NCBI RefSeq assembly: GCF_001412595.2
Contig: NZ_CP012640.2
Coordinates: 2,046,001 to 2,110,000 of the forward strand
Source of the DNA: Massilia sp. WG5
GTDB taxonomy: Bacteria; Pseudomonadota; Gammaproteobacteria; Burkholderiales; Burkholderiaceae_D
Direction of reading: 5' to 3'
DNA: 64,000 nt
Below the pieces are notes generated by a model. That model made no database searches, was not told where the DNA came from, and saw only the letters and a program-made list of their open reading frames with translations. Shown in pieces: positions 1 to 9,124 of the stretch. How positions within the stretch are numbered: position 1 is the stretch's first letter; every line of letters starts with the position of its first letter. A program made the translations under genes and the position numbers.

Positions 1-1410
1 TGGAATGCTGCGCATCCGGAAGCGCCCTTCGAGCAGCAGGCCGTCACCGTGACGATTCCCGCATCCTTCGACCCGGGCGCGCGCGAACTGACCGCGGAAG
101 CGGCTCGCAACGCCGGCTATGGCAATCCTGTCCTGCTCGAAGAGCCGCAGGCGGCCCTGTACAGCTGGATCGAAGGCAGTGGCGGCCGCTGGCGCAAGCA
201 GGTCAAGGCCGGCGACATCGTGCTGGTGGTCGACGTCGGCGGCGGCACCAGCGACTTCTCGCTGATCGCCATCCTCGAGCGCGACGGCAACCTGGAACCG
301 CACCGCGTCGCCGTCGGCGACCACATCCTGCTGGGCGGCGACAATATGGACCTCGCGCTGGCGCACCTGGTGGCGAGAAAGCTGCAGGCCAACGGCACCC
401 AGCTCGACGCCTGGCAGATGCGCGCCCTGACCTACGCCTGCCGCGGCGCCAAGGAACACCTGCTGGCCGACGCCAACGCCACGGCCTGGCCGATCGTCGT
501 GCCGAGCCGCGGCTCGAAGCTGATCGGCGGCTCGATCCGCACCGAACTCACGCGCGACGAAGTCACCGCCTTCATCACCGACGGCTTCTTCCCGCGCGTC
601 GAAGCGAACGCCCGTCCGGCCACCCGCACGCGCGCCGGCCTGACCCAGGTCGGCCTGCCGTATGCGCAGGACGCCGCGGTGACCCGCCACCTGGCCGCCT
701 TCCTCGGCCGCCAGGCCGGCGCCACCGCGGAGCTGGAAGGCTTCCAAGGCCAGGTGAACCCGGAACACAGCTTCCTGCACCCGACCGCGGTGCTGTTCAA
801 CGGCGGCGTGTTCAAGTCCGACATCCTGTCCAGGCGCGTGATGGACACCATCAACGACTGGCTGTACATGGAAGGCGCGGAACCGGCGCGCATGCTCGAA
901 GGCGCCGACCTCGACCTGGCGGTGGCGCGCGGCGCGGCCTATTACGGCTATGCGCGGCGCGGCGGCGGCGTGCGCATCCGCGGCGGCACGGCGCGTTCCT
1001 ACTACGTCGGCGTGGAATCGTCGATGCCGGCCATCCCCGGCATGGAACCGCCCATCACGGCCCTGTGCGTGGCGCCCTTCGGCATGGAAGAAGGCAGCGA
1101 GCTGGAACTGCCGGGCCAGGAATTCGGCCTGGTGGTCGGCGAGCCGGTCCACTTCCGCTTCTTCGGCTCGACCACCCGGCGCCAGGACCGCATCGGCGAC
1201 GTGCTCGAGTTCTGGGGCCCGGACGAACTGCAGGAACTGAACGAGATCCAGGCCGAGCTGCCTGCCGAGGGCCGCACCCCGGGCGACGTCGCCATGGTCA
1301 AGCTGCATGCACTGGCGCTTGAAACCGGCACGCTCGAACTGATCGCCGTCTCGCGCGAGGGACAGCGCTGGAAGGTCGAGTTCGACGTGCGGGCCACCGA
1401 AAACCAGTGA
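1..1410 (+). CDS. Hsp70-family (DnaK-like) protein, 5' partial
   Basis: The reading frame is open from base 1, so the true start and the first phosphate-binding loop lie upstream of the window. The visible 469 codons hold the actin/Hsp70 ATPase fold: a TIPASFD segment, the EEPQAALY helix, the phosphate-2 loop DVGGGTSDFS and an adenosine-site-like NGGVFKS. There is no room for a canonical DnaK substrate-binding domain. The stop overlaps the GTG start of the next Hsp70-like gene (GTGA), so the two are translationally coupled and probably work together. Paired Hsp70-like genes of this sort are common in beta- and gammaproteobacteria; their clients are unknown to me. Confidence 0.85.
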   Translation, partial: WNAAHPEAPFEQQAVTVTIPASFDPGARELTAEAARNAGYGNPVLLEEPQAALYSWIEGSGGRWRKQVKAGDIVLVVDVGGGTSDFSLIAILERDGNLEPHRVAVGDHILLGGDNMDLALAHLVARKLQANGTQLDAWQMRALTYACRGAKEHLLADANATAWPIVVPSRGSKLIGGSIRTELTRDEVTAFITDGFFPRVEANARPATRTRAGLTQVGLPYAQDAAVTRHLAAFLGRQAGATAELEGFQGQVNPEHSFLHPTAVLFNGGVFKSDILSRRVMDTINDWLYMEGAEPARMLEGADLDLAVARGAAYYGYARRGGGVRIRGGTARSYYVGVESSMPAIPGMEPPITALCVAPFGMEEGSELELPGQEFGLVVGEPVHFRFFGSTTRRQDRIGDVLEFWGPDELQELNEIQAELPAEGRTPGDVAMVKLHALALETGTLELIAVSREGQRWKVEFDVRATENQ

Positions 1411-4271
1411 ACGCGTCCAGGGCGCCGGCCTGGCTGGTCGGCATCGACCTCGGCACCACCAACACGGTGCTGGCCTACGCCGCACCGGGGACGCAGCAGG
1501 TCGCGACCTTCGCCATCGAGCAGCTGGTGGCGCCTGGCGAAGTCGCCCCCGGCCTCCTGCTGCCGTCCGCCCGTTATCATCCCGCCCCCGGTGAACTGGC
1601 GGCGGGCGCACTGCAACTCCCCTGGCTGCATGCCGACCTGGCCGGCGTGCCGGATGCCGTGGTCGGCCGGCTTGCCCGCCTGCTCGGTGCCCATACTCCA
1701 GGTCGGTTAGTTGCATCTGCCAAGAGCTGGCTGTCGCACCACGGCGTCGACCGCACCGCCGCCATCCTGCCCTGGGGTGCGCCCGAGGACGTCCCCAAGG
1801 TCTCGCCGGTGGCGGCCAGCGCCAGCTACCTGGCCTACCTGCGCGCGGCCTGGGATGCGCGCCATCCCGGCCATCCCCTGGCCGAACAGGACCTGGTCCT
1901 GACCGTTCCCGCTTCCTTCGACGAAGGCGCGCGTGCGCTCACGCTCGAAGCCGCGCGCCTGGCCGGCCTGCCCAGCCTGCGCCTGCTCGAAGAGCCGCAG
2001 GCCGCCCTGTACGACTGGCTGCACCGCCACCGCGCCACGCTGAACGAGGAACTGGCGGGCACGCGCCTGGTGCTGGTGGCCGACGTCGGCGGCGGCACCA
2101 CCGACTTCAGCCTGGTCAAGGTCGAGCTGGAGGACGGTTCCCCCAAACTCACGCGCATCGGCGTCGGCAACCACCTGATCCTGGGCGGCGACAACATGGA
2201 CCTCGCCCTGGCCCATCTGGTCGAAGCCCGGCTGCTCAGTCAGGACAAGCGGCAGGACGGCCAGCAGTCACCGCAAGCGCGCCTGTCCGCTGTCCGCCTG
2301 GCCCAGCTGACCGAACGCTGCCGCTCGGCCAAGGAACAGCTGCTGGCGCCGGATGCGCCGGACCAGGTAAGCGTTACCCTGCTGGGCGCGGGTTCGCGCC
2401 TGGTCGGCGCCAGCCGGACCGCCCAGCTCACGCGCGACGACATCGAGCGCATCGTGCTGGACGGCTTCTTCCCGCTCAACGGCAGCCGCGAAGGCGCGAA
2501 GCGCGCGCGCGCCGGCATCGTCGAATTCGGCCTGCCCTACGCCAGCGACCCGGCCATCACGCGCCACCTGGCCGACTTCCTGCGCCAGCACGCCCGGGCG
2601 GCGCGCGAAGCGCTGGGCCTAGACGACGATGGGAACCTGCCTGTTCCTGACACCCTGCTGCTGAACGGCGGCGTCTTCCGCGCCGTCCCGCTGGCGCAGC
2701 GCCTGGCCGACACCCTGTCCAGCTGGCGTGGCCAGCCGGTCCGCGTGCTGCACAATGCCGACCCCGACGTCGCCGTGGCGCGCGGCGGCGTCGCCTACTC
2801 GCTGGCGCGCCAGGGCCTGGCCCCGGCCATCGAAAGCGGCTCGGCGCGCAGCTACTTCCTGCTGCTCGACGGGGTACCGGGCAGCGGAAAACTGAAAGCC
2901 GTGTGCCTGCTGCCGCGCGGCGAACAGCCCGGCATCGAAGTACGCCTGGCGGAGCGCAGCTTCGGCCTGCGCCTGGGACGGCCGGTGCGCTTCCACCTGG
3001 TCTCCACCACCGCCGATCCGCAGGGAAGCCCGCCGCAGCCCGGCGACCTGCTCGAACTGGATCCGGGCGAGGTGGTGCGCCTGCCGGCCATCGCCACCGT
3101 GCTGCGCGCGCGGAAGGCCGAGGCCAGGGCGGAGATCCCGGTCCAGCTGGCGGCCTCGCTGTCCGAGGTCGGCACGCTGGACGTGCATTGCGTGGCCGAG
3201 GATGGCAGCGGCCAGCGCTGGAAGCTCGAATTCCAGCTGCGCGGCCTTGACGAAGAAGCCCACGAGGACGAGGCCGACAGCGCGGCCATGCCGCCGCAGC
3301 TCGACCAGGCCATCGCGCGCATCGACCGCATCTTCGGCGCCCGCAACCAGCAGGTGGAAAGCCGCGAGGTGCGCCAGCTGCGCGGCGCGCTGGAGCATCT
3401 GCTGGGCAGCCGCGAGCGCTGGGAAACGCCGCTGCTGCGCCGCCTGTTCGACGCCCTGCTGGAGCGCGCCAGGGGACGGCGCCGCTCGGCCGAGCACGAA
3501 CGTGTCTGGCTGAACCTGGCCGGCTGGTGCCTGCGCCCCGGCTTCGGCGATCCGCTCGACGAGTGGCGCATCGAGCAGCTGTGGGCCCTGTTCGAGGCCG
3601 GCGCGCAGTATCACAAGGACAGCCAGGTGCGCGCCGAGTGGTGGACGCTGTGGCGCCGCGTGGCCGGCGGCCTCTCCATTGATGCGCAACTGCGCCTGCT
3701 CGACGACTTCGCCTTCAACCTGCAGGCCGAGCCCGCGGACCGCGCCAGGCGTCCCGTCACCCTGGTCGACGGCAGCGAGGACGACATGCTGCGCCTGGGC
3801 GCCTCGCTCGAACGCATCCCCTCCGCCTACAAGGTCGAGATCGGCGACTGGATGATGCAGCAGATCATGGCGATCCCCGCGATGCCGAAACTGGATCCGA
3901 AGACCGCCGCCACCTACGCCCGCTACCTGTGGGCCCTGGCCCGCGTCGGCGCGCGCCAGTCGCTGCAGTCCAGCGCCCACGAAGTCGCAAGCATCGAGGC
4001 GGCCGAGCGCTGGCTGGAAAACCTGCTGCGGCTGGACTGGAAGCGCATCGAGCCGGCCGGCTTCGCCGCCGCCCACATCGCCCGCAAGACCGGCGACCGC
4101 TCGCGCGACATTGGAGAGCCGCTGCGCGAGCAGGTGCTGCACAAGCTCGCGGCCAGCGGCGCGCCGCCCAGCTGGGCTGCGATGGTGCGCGACGTGGTCG
4201 AGCTCGACCAGGCCAGCACCGCGCGCATGCTCGGGGATGCGCTGCCGCCGGGCTTGAAGCTGTTGCGCTGA
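1407..4271 (+). CDS. Hsp70-family protein with C-terminal DUF3731-type domain
   Basis: 954 residues from a GTG that overlaps the upstream stop. Residues about 10-560 form a complete Hsp70-type ATPase: phosphate-1 GIDLGTTNTV near residue 13, TVPASFDEGA, EEPQAALYDW, phosphate-2 ADVGGGTTDFS and adenosine motif LNGGVFRA. The last 350 or so residues are a charged, mostly helical region matching what I know of the DUF3731 extension found in this class of Hsp70 paralogues, in place of the DnaK beta-sandwich and lid. It is likely a cytosolic ATPase acting with the preceding paralogue. The substrate is unknown. No DnaJ or GrpE partner is adjacent. Confidence 0.85.
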   Translation: MNASRAPAWLVGIDLGTTNTVLAYAAPGTQQVATFAIEQLVAPGEVAPGLLLPSARYHPAPGELAAGALQLPWLHADLAGVPDAVVGRLARLLGAHTPGRLVASAKSWLSHHGVDRTAAILPWGAPEDVPKVSPVAASASYLAYLRAAWDARHPGHPLAEQDLVLTVPASFDEGARALTLEAARLAGLPSLRLLEEPQAALYDWLHRHRATLNEELAGTRLVLVADVGGGTTDFSLVKVELEDGSPKLTRIGVGNHLILGGDNMDLALAHLVEARLLSQDKRQDGQQSPQARLSAVRLAQLTERCRSAKEQLLAPDAPDQVSVTLLGAGSRLVGASRTAQLTRDDIERIVLDGFFPLNGSREGAKRARAGIVEFGLPYASDPAITRHLADFLRQHARAAREALGLDDDGNLPVPDTLLLNGGVFRAVPLAQRLADTLSSWRGQPVRVLHNADPDVAVARGGVAYSLARQGLAPAIESGSARSYFLLLDGVPGSGKLKAVCLLPRGEQPGIEVRLAERSFGLRLGRPVRFHLVSTTADPQGSPPQPGDLLELDPGEVVRLPAIATVLRARKAEARAEIPVQLAASLSEVGTLDVHCVAEDGSGQRWKLEFQLRGLDEEAHEDEADSAAMPPQLDQAIARIDRIFGARNQQVESREVRQLRGALEHLLGSRERWETPLLRRLFDALLERARGRRRSAEHERVWLNLAGWCLRPGFGDPLDEWRIEQLWALFEAGAQYHKDSQVRAEWWTLWRRVAGGLSIDAQLRLLDDFAFNLQAEPADRARRPVTLVDGSEDDMLRLGASLERIPSAYKVEIGDWMMQQIMAIPAMPKLDPKTAATYARYLWALARVGARQSLQSSAHEVASIEAAERWLENLLRLDWKRIEPAGFAAAHIARKTGDRSRDIGEPLREQVLHKLAASGAPPSWAAMVRDVVELDQASTARMLGDALPPGLKLLR

Positions 4272-4368
4272 TCAAGTAGCGTACCTCAGCGTGACAAAGT
4301 GCGCATTTCTTGATGCTGAAAAAACGTAACATCTTCAAAATTATCAACGTTTTTTCTCTGAGGATGTA

Positions 4369-4731
4369 ATGGAAGAGCGGACTTTTTTCGAGTATGACGA
4401 TGTAAAGGTGACCAATGCTCGCTTTGTGAGCGGCGGACAGACCTACGTGATGAATAACGTTACCTCCGTAAAACCATTTGAGCAAAAGCCAAGCCGCTTC
4501 GGTGGGGTAGTTATCTTGCTCATCGGCTTGGCAATCATGATCAAAGCTAGCTTCATGGTGGGCTTACTGATAACCGCTGCCGCAGCTTATTACCTCTACC
4601 AACAGAAAACGATATACCACATCCTGTTAGCAACCTCAGCCGGAGAAACGAAAGCGCTGGTAACGTATCAACGCGATTATCTGGACAGCGTGATCGCGGC
4701 ATTGAACGATGCGATTGTTTATCGCGGATAG
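4369..4731 (+). CDS. small DUF6232-like membrane protein
   Basis: 120 residues starting at ATG with GAGG five bases upstream. The N-terminal third (residues 1-45) is a soluble beta-type segment with the pattern TNARFVSGGQTYVMNNVTSV. It is followed by a hydrophobic hairpin at about residues 47-78 (VVILLIGLAIMI and LLITAAAAYYLY) and a C-terminal soluble tail ending in an NDAI helix. This layout matches the DUF6232 family, whose function is unknown. The gene is clearly richer in A and T than the genes on either side, which may mean recent acquisition. Confidence 0.75.
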   Translation: MEERTFFEYDDVKVTNARFVSGGQTYVMNNVTSVKPFEQKPSRFGGVVILLIGLAIMIKASFMVGLLITAAAAYYLYQQKTIYHILLATSAGETKALVTYQRDYLDSVIAALNDAIVYRG

Positions 4732-4784
4732 TCTCAAACTCCTGTCAGCAGTCATCGCGCAGCATACCTCTTTGAAGAGTTAGG

Positions 4785-4804
4785 CCGTACTTTGATCAGT
4801 ACGG
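4785..4804. other. short palindrome upstream of the aldo/keto reductase
   Basis: CCGTAC and GTACGG form a perfect 6+6 inverted repeat around an 8-base centre in the 137-base gap between the DUF6232-like gene and the aldo/keto reductase. It could be an operator or a weak transcription stop. There is no T tract. Confidence 0.3.
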
Positions 4805-4868
4805 TCAAGCGTGCGCCCATCCCGACGGTGTAGCATGCTCCGCAACCGAGCATGAGAAAGGATCCACC

Positions 4869-5867
4869 GTGAACCAGCGCTATCGACCGATCACGCGTCT
4901 GGGCCTGGGCGGCACCGGGCTGGGCGACATGTACCACACTACCAGCGACGAGGCGGCCGTCACGACCGTCGATGCCGCCTGGGAAGCCGGGATCCGCTAC
5001 TTCGACACCGCGCCCAATTACGGCGCCGGCCTGTCCGAGCACCGCTTCGGCCAGGCCCTGCGCCGCCGTGCGCGCCACGAATACACGCTGTCGACCAAGA
5101 CCGGACGCCTGCTGGCGCCCCACATGCCGGGCGAGATCGAAGCGCCTTTCGTCGGCGCCCTGCCCTTCAGGCGCGTGATCGACTACACCGCCGACGGCGT
5201 GCGCCGCTCGGTCGAGGACAGCCTGCAGCGCCTGGCCCTCGGCCACATCGACATCGCCTACGTGCACGATCTCTCGCCCGACATGTTCGGCAGCGAATTC
5301 GAGCATTACTACCGGATCGCCGCCGGCAAGGGCGGCGCCTTCGAAGGCATGGTCAGGCTGCGCGAAGAAGGCATCATCAAGGGCTGGGGCCTGGGCGTGA
5401 ACACGGTCGATCCCTGCCTGCGCGCGCTGCGCGACTCCGACCCCGACATCTTCCTGCTGGCCGGCCGCTACACGCTGATGGAGACCACGCCGCTCGCGGA
5501 ACTGTTCCCGCTGTGCGCGCAGCGCGGCGCCCACGTGGTGCTGGGCGGCCCCTTCAATTCCGGCTTCCTGGCCGGCGGCGAACACTACGACTACCAGCCG
5601 GCCAAACCGGCGCAGCACGCGCACCGCGAACGCCTGCGCCAGGTGGCGAGCCGGCACCATGTCGACCTGGCGGCGGCGGCACTGCAGTTCGGCGCCGCAC
5701 ACCCGGTCGTGGCGGCCACCATCCCCGGCGCCAGCAGCCCGGAACACCTGCGCCGCAACGCCACCCTGATGCACATGGAGATCGCGGCGGCGTTCTGGGA
5801 AGACCTGCGGGCCGAGGGACTGGTGCCGTACGACGCACCGCTGCCGCCGAGAAAAGCCGCGGCCTAG
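4869..5867 (+). CDS. aldo/keto reductase (D-threo-aldose 1-dehydrogenase-like)
   Basis: 332 residues from a GTG preceded by AAAGGA. It is a soluble TIM-barrel NAD(P)H oxidoreductase. The catalytic tetrad can be read as Asp and Tyr in FDTAPNYG, Lys in STKTGR and His in AYVHDLSP. The RLGLGGTGLGDMY start and the long loop after STKTGRLL (LAPHMPGE) resemble the D-threo-aldose/L-fucose dehydrogenase branch of AKRs. The C-terminal ATIPGASSPEHL is the usual cofactor-binding stretch. The actual sugar or aldehyde substrate cannot be told from sequence. It sits alone, ahead of the TfoX-N gene. Confidence 0.88.
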   Translation: MNQRYRPITRLGLGGTGLGDMYHTTSDEAAVTTVDAAWEAGIRYFDTAPNYGAGLSEHRFGQALRRRARHEYTLSTKTGRLLAPHMPGEIEAPFVGALPFRRVIDYTADGVRRSVEDSLQRLALGHIDIAYVHDLSPDMFGSEFEHYYRIAAGKGGAFEGMVRLREEGIIKGWGLGVNTVDPCLRALRDSDPDIFLLAGRYTLMETTPLAELFPLCAQRGAHVVLGGPFNSGFLAGGEHYDYQPAKPAQHAHRERLRQVASRHHVDLAAAALQFGAAHPVVAATIPGASSPEHLRRNATLMHMEIAAAFWEDLRAEGLVPYDAPLPPRKAAA

Positions 5868-5915
5868 GCCTGCTCATCTGCTACCCTCAGGGATATTCCT
5901 TCCTTGAGGCCCCAT

Positions 5916-6251
5916 ATGGCAACCGAATCGAGCTTCGTCGACTACGTCCTGGAGACCGCCAGGCTGGGCAGCCGGCTGACCTGCCGGAAGATGTTCGGCG
6001 AGTACGCGCTCTACCTGGACGACAAGGTCGTCGCCTTCGCCTGCGACAACAGCCTTTTCATCAAACCGTCGAAGGCCGTGACCGCACTCGCGCCGGACCT
6101 GCCGCAGGGGCCGCCCTACCCCGGCGCAAAGGATTATCCGATCGCCGACGAACTGCTCGACGATCCGGACCTGCTGCGCCGCCTGATCGAGGAAACGGCC
6201 GCGCTGATGCCGCTGCCCAAGCCGAAGAAGAAGCCGGCGAAGGCCGCCTAG
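5916..6251 (+). CDS. TfoX N-terminal domain protein
   Basis: 111 residues. The ATG at 5916 follows GAGG at a good distance and starts MATESSFVDY; a TTG twelve bases earlier is less likely. The body matches the TfoX N-terminal domain: LTCRKMFGEYALYLDDKVVAF followed by CDNSLFIKPS and an ADELLDDPDLLRRLIEET helix. The tail is lysine- and proline-rich. The C-terminal TfoX half found in competence regulators is absent, so a role in competence should not be assumed. These short single-domain proteins have no firm function. Confidence 0.85.
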   Translation: MATESSFVDYVLETARLGSRLTCRKMFGEYALYLDDKVVAFACDNSLFIKPSKAVTALAPDLPQGPPYPGAKDYPIADELLDDPDLLRRLIEETAALMPLPKPKKKPAKAA

Positions 6252-6336
6252 CCGCGCACGCCTGCCGTCTCCGGCAAGCCGGCCGATTTTGCGGCATCAT
6301 CACTCTCCTCGATAGCACCCAGACAAGGAGAACAGA

Positions 6337-7191
6337 ATGACCGGCAGCTCGAACCCCTTCTCGACCTACGTCCCGCCGCGGGTCTGGTCCCCCGCGACGC
6401 CATCGGGCGGCGCCTTCGCCAACATCAACCGCCCGGTCGCCGGCGCCACCCACGAGCTGGAACTGCCGGTCGGCAAGCATCCGCTGCAGCTGTATTCGCT
6501 GGGCACGCCGAACGGTCAGAAGGTCACCATCATGCTCGAGGAGCTGCTGGCCGCCGGCCACACCGGCGCAGAATACGATGCCTGGCTGATCAAGATTAAC
6601 GAGGGCGCCCAGTTCGGCACCGGCTTCGTCGAAATCAACCCGAATTCGAAGATCCCGGCCCTGGTCGACCGCAGCGGCGAAAAGCCGCTGCGCGTGTTCG
6701 AATCCGGCTCGATCCTGGTCTACCTGGCGGAAAAATTCGGCGCCTTCCTGCCGCAGGACCTGCCGGCCCGCACCGAGACCTTCAACTGGCTGATGTGGCA
6801 GATGGGCTCGGCGCCATTCGTGGGCGGCGGCTTCGGCCACTTCTACGCCTATGCGCCGGAAAAACTGGAATACCCGATCAACCGCTACGCGATGGAAGCC
6901 AAGCGCCAGCTCGACGTGCTCGACCGTCTGCTGGCCGAGCGCCGCTTCATCATCGGCGACGAGTACACCATCGCCGACATGGCGATCTGGCCCTGGTATG
7001 GCGGCCTGGTGATGGGCGAACTGTATGAAGCCGCCGAATTCCTGTCGGTGCACAAGTACCAGCAGGTGCGGCGCTGGGCCGACGAGCTCATGGCCCGCCC
7101 CGCCGTCATGCGCGGCCGCAAGGTCAACCGCATGCGCGGCAAGCCCGAGGAACAGGTGGCCGAACGCCACGACGCATCCGACCTCGACTGA
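6337..7191 (+). CDS. yghU: YghU-type glutathione-dependent disulfide-bond oxidoreductase
   Basis: 284 residues, close to the 288 of E. coli YghU. An N-terminal extension (WSPATPSGGAFANINRPVAGA) precedes a thioredoxin-like GST domain with LYSLGTPNGQKVTIMLEE and the glutathione-binding NPNSKIPAL and ESGSILVYLAEKF. The helical domain contains RRFIIGDEYTIADMAIWPW. The family binds two glutathiones and reduces disulfide-type substrates in the cytosol. The start has AAGGAGA upstream. It is a single gene followed by a small hairpin and the long AT-rich gap that borders the exopolysaccharide island. Confidence 0.93.
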   Translation: MTGSSNPFSTYVPPRVWSPATPSGGAFANINRPVAGATHELELPVGKHPLQLYSLGTPNGQKVTIMLEELLAAGHTGAEYDAWLIKINEGAQFGTGFVEINPNSKIPALVDRSGEKPLRVFESGSILVYLAEKFGAFLPQDLPARTETFNWLMWQMGSAPFVGGGFGHFYAYAPEKLEYPINRYAMEAKRQLDVLDRLLAERRFIIGDEYTIADMAIWPWYGGLVMGELYEAAEFLSVHKYQQVRRWADELMARPAVMRGRKVNRMRGKPEEQVAERHDASDLD

Positions 7192-7215
7192 ACTGCCTCC
7201 CCAGCCATGCGCTCA

Positions 7216-7238
7216 CCGGGCGGCATCCGCACGCCCGG
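7216..7238 (+). terminator. possible terminator hairpin after yghU
   Basis: CCGGGCG (7216-7222) pairs perfectly with CGCCCGG (7232-7238) across a 9-base loop, 25 bases after the yghU stop. The following run is CAATTCTTC, a weak T tract, so termination is only plausible. Confidence 0.4.
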
Positions 7239-8061
7239 CGGCAATTCTTCAGTGGCGCAGGCGCGGCAGTGAACTTGCCAGTCCACGCAGGCGTGCAGCC
7301 AACACAGCCGCCAGGGCAACGCGTTGGGTGGGGATCGCTTTGCCGAGTGGACCGGCATTGCTGCAGCGCTGGGCAATCGTCATATTCTTCAGCATGTTGT
7401 CTGTTCTTCAATTTCCCACAAGAATAATCAGCCTGCCTGGTTGATTCTGTGCGGCACCTCGCATAAGAAACCGTCTCCTTTATCCAAGTTTCATCATGCA
7501 CAGCACAGTCTGCGCAATCTGTCAAAAGATGTTCAATTTCTTCTCCCACTTTTTCTGTTGCGCGGAACAAACACATCTACAATAATGCAGTTTCTCAAAA
7601 TAATTAATTTAAGAAACGGAACAAAAGATATTTCGCGTTCATTCCTGTAAGAAAATTCCTACTTTCAATATTGTTCCAATTATTTATTACTTTAATGTTC
7701 ATTATCATTAAGGCCTTCTTCTCAGAAGGAAATCGATCAAAAGAACACAAAAAGATTTCAGACATTTAATATTGATATTCCCTCATCTTAATAAAATAAA
7801 CATATTTAAATTTCCATAACGACTTCCGGTTCACACACGATTGACAAAGAAAGTTTCCACGGGCAATATCCCTGCAGAAATCGTTCAGCTGAGAAATATC
7901 AGATAGAAAACGATAACGCACGTGTTCCGATAAATCGACGCTAATTGATCATTTTTCAATTAGATCCAGATGAACACGTATTGGGGGGCAAAAGGCCGCA
8001 AATGACGGATCCAGCCACCCGAGTCGCCAAGCAGTCTTATTAACTCAAATTGGAAATTTCT
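7239..8061. other. AT-rich non-coding flank, left border of the exopolysaccharide island
   Basis: About 0.8 kb without a supportable gene. From about 7480 the composition turns strongly A+T-rich, with runs of A and T, in sharp contrast to the GC-rich genes either side. Short open frames here lack a ribosome binding site and family features. One promoter-like pair is seen at 7841-7869. Such stretches are typical of H-NS-type silenced or recently acquired DNA, which is inference. Confidence 0.6.
7841..7869 (+). promoter_or_regulatory. candidate sigma-70 promoter for the GH114 gene
   Basis: A perfect TTGACA at 7841-7846 is followed after 17 bases by CAATAT at 7864-7869, a poor -10. Transcription from here would give a leader of about 185 bases before the GTG at 8062. 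Confidence 0.4.
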
Positions 8062-9057
8062 GTGATCAATACGAAACTCTTTATTTCCGCCGCTGGCGGT
8101 TTGATTATTGCATCGGGTCTGGCAGCTTGCGGGGGCGGTACTGACTCGGCAAACCCCGCAGTCGGCGAATCTCCGCAACTGCTGGCAAGCATGAGCAGCT
8201 CCTCGACGAAGCGTGAACACCATATGAAACCGGCGCGCAACACGAGCGCGTCGAGCACCACGACGACCGATACGGCGACCGCCGCCGGCGCGACGATGAC
8301 GGCAGCGGCCCTGAGCACGTCGACCGCCTCGACCCAGCCCGCCTCGGTCTGGGTGCCGGCACCCGGCACGTCTTTCCAGATCCAGTATGCGGGCACCCTG
8401 GACCCGAAGCTGAACGTCAAGATGTACGACGTCGATGCCTATGACACCTCTGCCGCGACGATCGCGGCGATCAAGGCCAAGGGCACCAAGGTCATTTGCT
8501 ACTTCAGCGCCGGCAGCTATGAAAATTACCGCTCGGATAAGGCAAGCTTCCCGGCCTCGGTCCTCGGCAAAGTCATGGACGGCTGGCCGGACGAGCGTTG
8601 GCTGGATATCCGCCAGCTGACGGTCCTGCGCGGCATCATGGGCAAGCGGATGGATGTGGCGGCAAGCAAGGGTTGCGATGGCGTCGATCCGGACAATATG
8701 GACGGCTATACCAACGACACCGGTTTCCCGTTGACGGCGCAGGATCAGCTCAACTACAACAAGATGATTGCGCAGGAAGCCCATAACCGGAACCTGTCGG
8801 TGGGCTTGAAGAATGACGTCGACCAGGTGAAAGCACTCGCGCCTTATTTTGACTGGGCAATGAACGAACAGTGCAACCAATACAAGGAATGCGGCGTCTA
8901 TTCGGCATTCACCGGCCTGAACAAGGCAGTATTCGGCATGGAATACAAGCTGGATCCGGCCGTATTTTGCCCGAAAGCAAATGCAGCGAATCTGGACTTC
9001 CTGAAGAAGCGCCTCAGTCTCGACGCGATGCGCATTTCCTGCCGCGAGAAATATTAA
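8062..9057 (+). CDS. GH114 endo-alpha-1,4-polygalactosaminidase, lipoprotein (Ega3-like)
   Basis: 331 residues from GTG 8062, or 335 from TTG 8050. A signal peptide ends in the lipobox LAAC (Cys23), so the enzyme is probably anchored to the outer membrane. Residues 40-95 are a Ser/Thr-rich linker. Residues 104-331 are the GH114 TIM-barrel: FQIQYAGTLD, KVICYFSAGSYENYR, the acidic VDPDNMDGYTND (candidate Asp209/Asp211) and AMNEQCNQY (Glu269), matching the Asp/Glu pair of fungal Ega3. The family cuts alpha-1,4-linked galactosamine polymers. The gene faces the pel-like operon tail to tail, so trimming or releasing the polymer made by that operon is the likely job. Confidence 0.88.
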   Translation: MINTKLFISAAGGLIIASGLAACGGGTDSANPAVGESPQLLASMSSSSTKREHHMKPARNTSASSTTTTDTATAAGATMTAAALSTSTASTQPASVWVPAPGTSFQIQYAGTLDPKLNVKMYDVDAYDTSAATIAAIKAKGTKVICYFSAGSYENYRSDKASFPASVLGKVMDGWPDERWLDIRQLTVLRGIMGKRMDVAASKGCDGVDPDNMDGYTNDTGFPLTAQDQLNYNKMIAQEAHNRNLSVGLKNDVDQVKALAPYFDWAMNEQCNQYKECGVYSAFTGLNKAVFGMEYKLDPAVFCPKANAANLDFLKKRLSLDAMRISCREKY

Positions 9058-9082
9058 AACCCTGATAGAAGTCTTTAAGACA

Positions 9083-9116
9083 ATGAGGGAAGGCCATTGC
9101 ATCGGCCTTCCCTCAT
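9083..9116. terminator. strong bidirectional terminator between GH114 gene and pel operon
   Basis: ATGAGGGAAGGCC (9083-9095) pairs perfectly over 13 bases with 9104-9116 across an 8-base loop. It sits 26 bases after the GH114 stop and just after the end of the convergent deacetylase gene. T tracts are short on both sides. Its position and strength fit a shared terminator. Confidence 0.85.
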
Positions 9117-9124
9117 GATTTGCA

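Noticed and set aside
7324..7650. A 108-codon plus-strand frame in the left AT-rich flank.
   Set aside because: No ribosome binding site, no domain, and composition shifts from GC-rich to AT-rich in the middle of it.
7862..7875. A GG-N10-GC pair resembling a sigma-54 promoter upstream of the GH114 gene.
   Set aside because: It keeps only the GG and GC doublets and a few other bases, and overlaps a better sigma-70 pair. The PEP-CTERM site at 41836 shows what a good match looks like.
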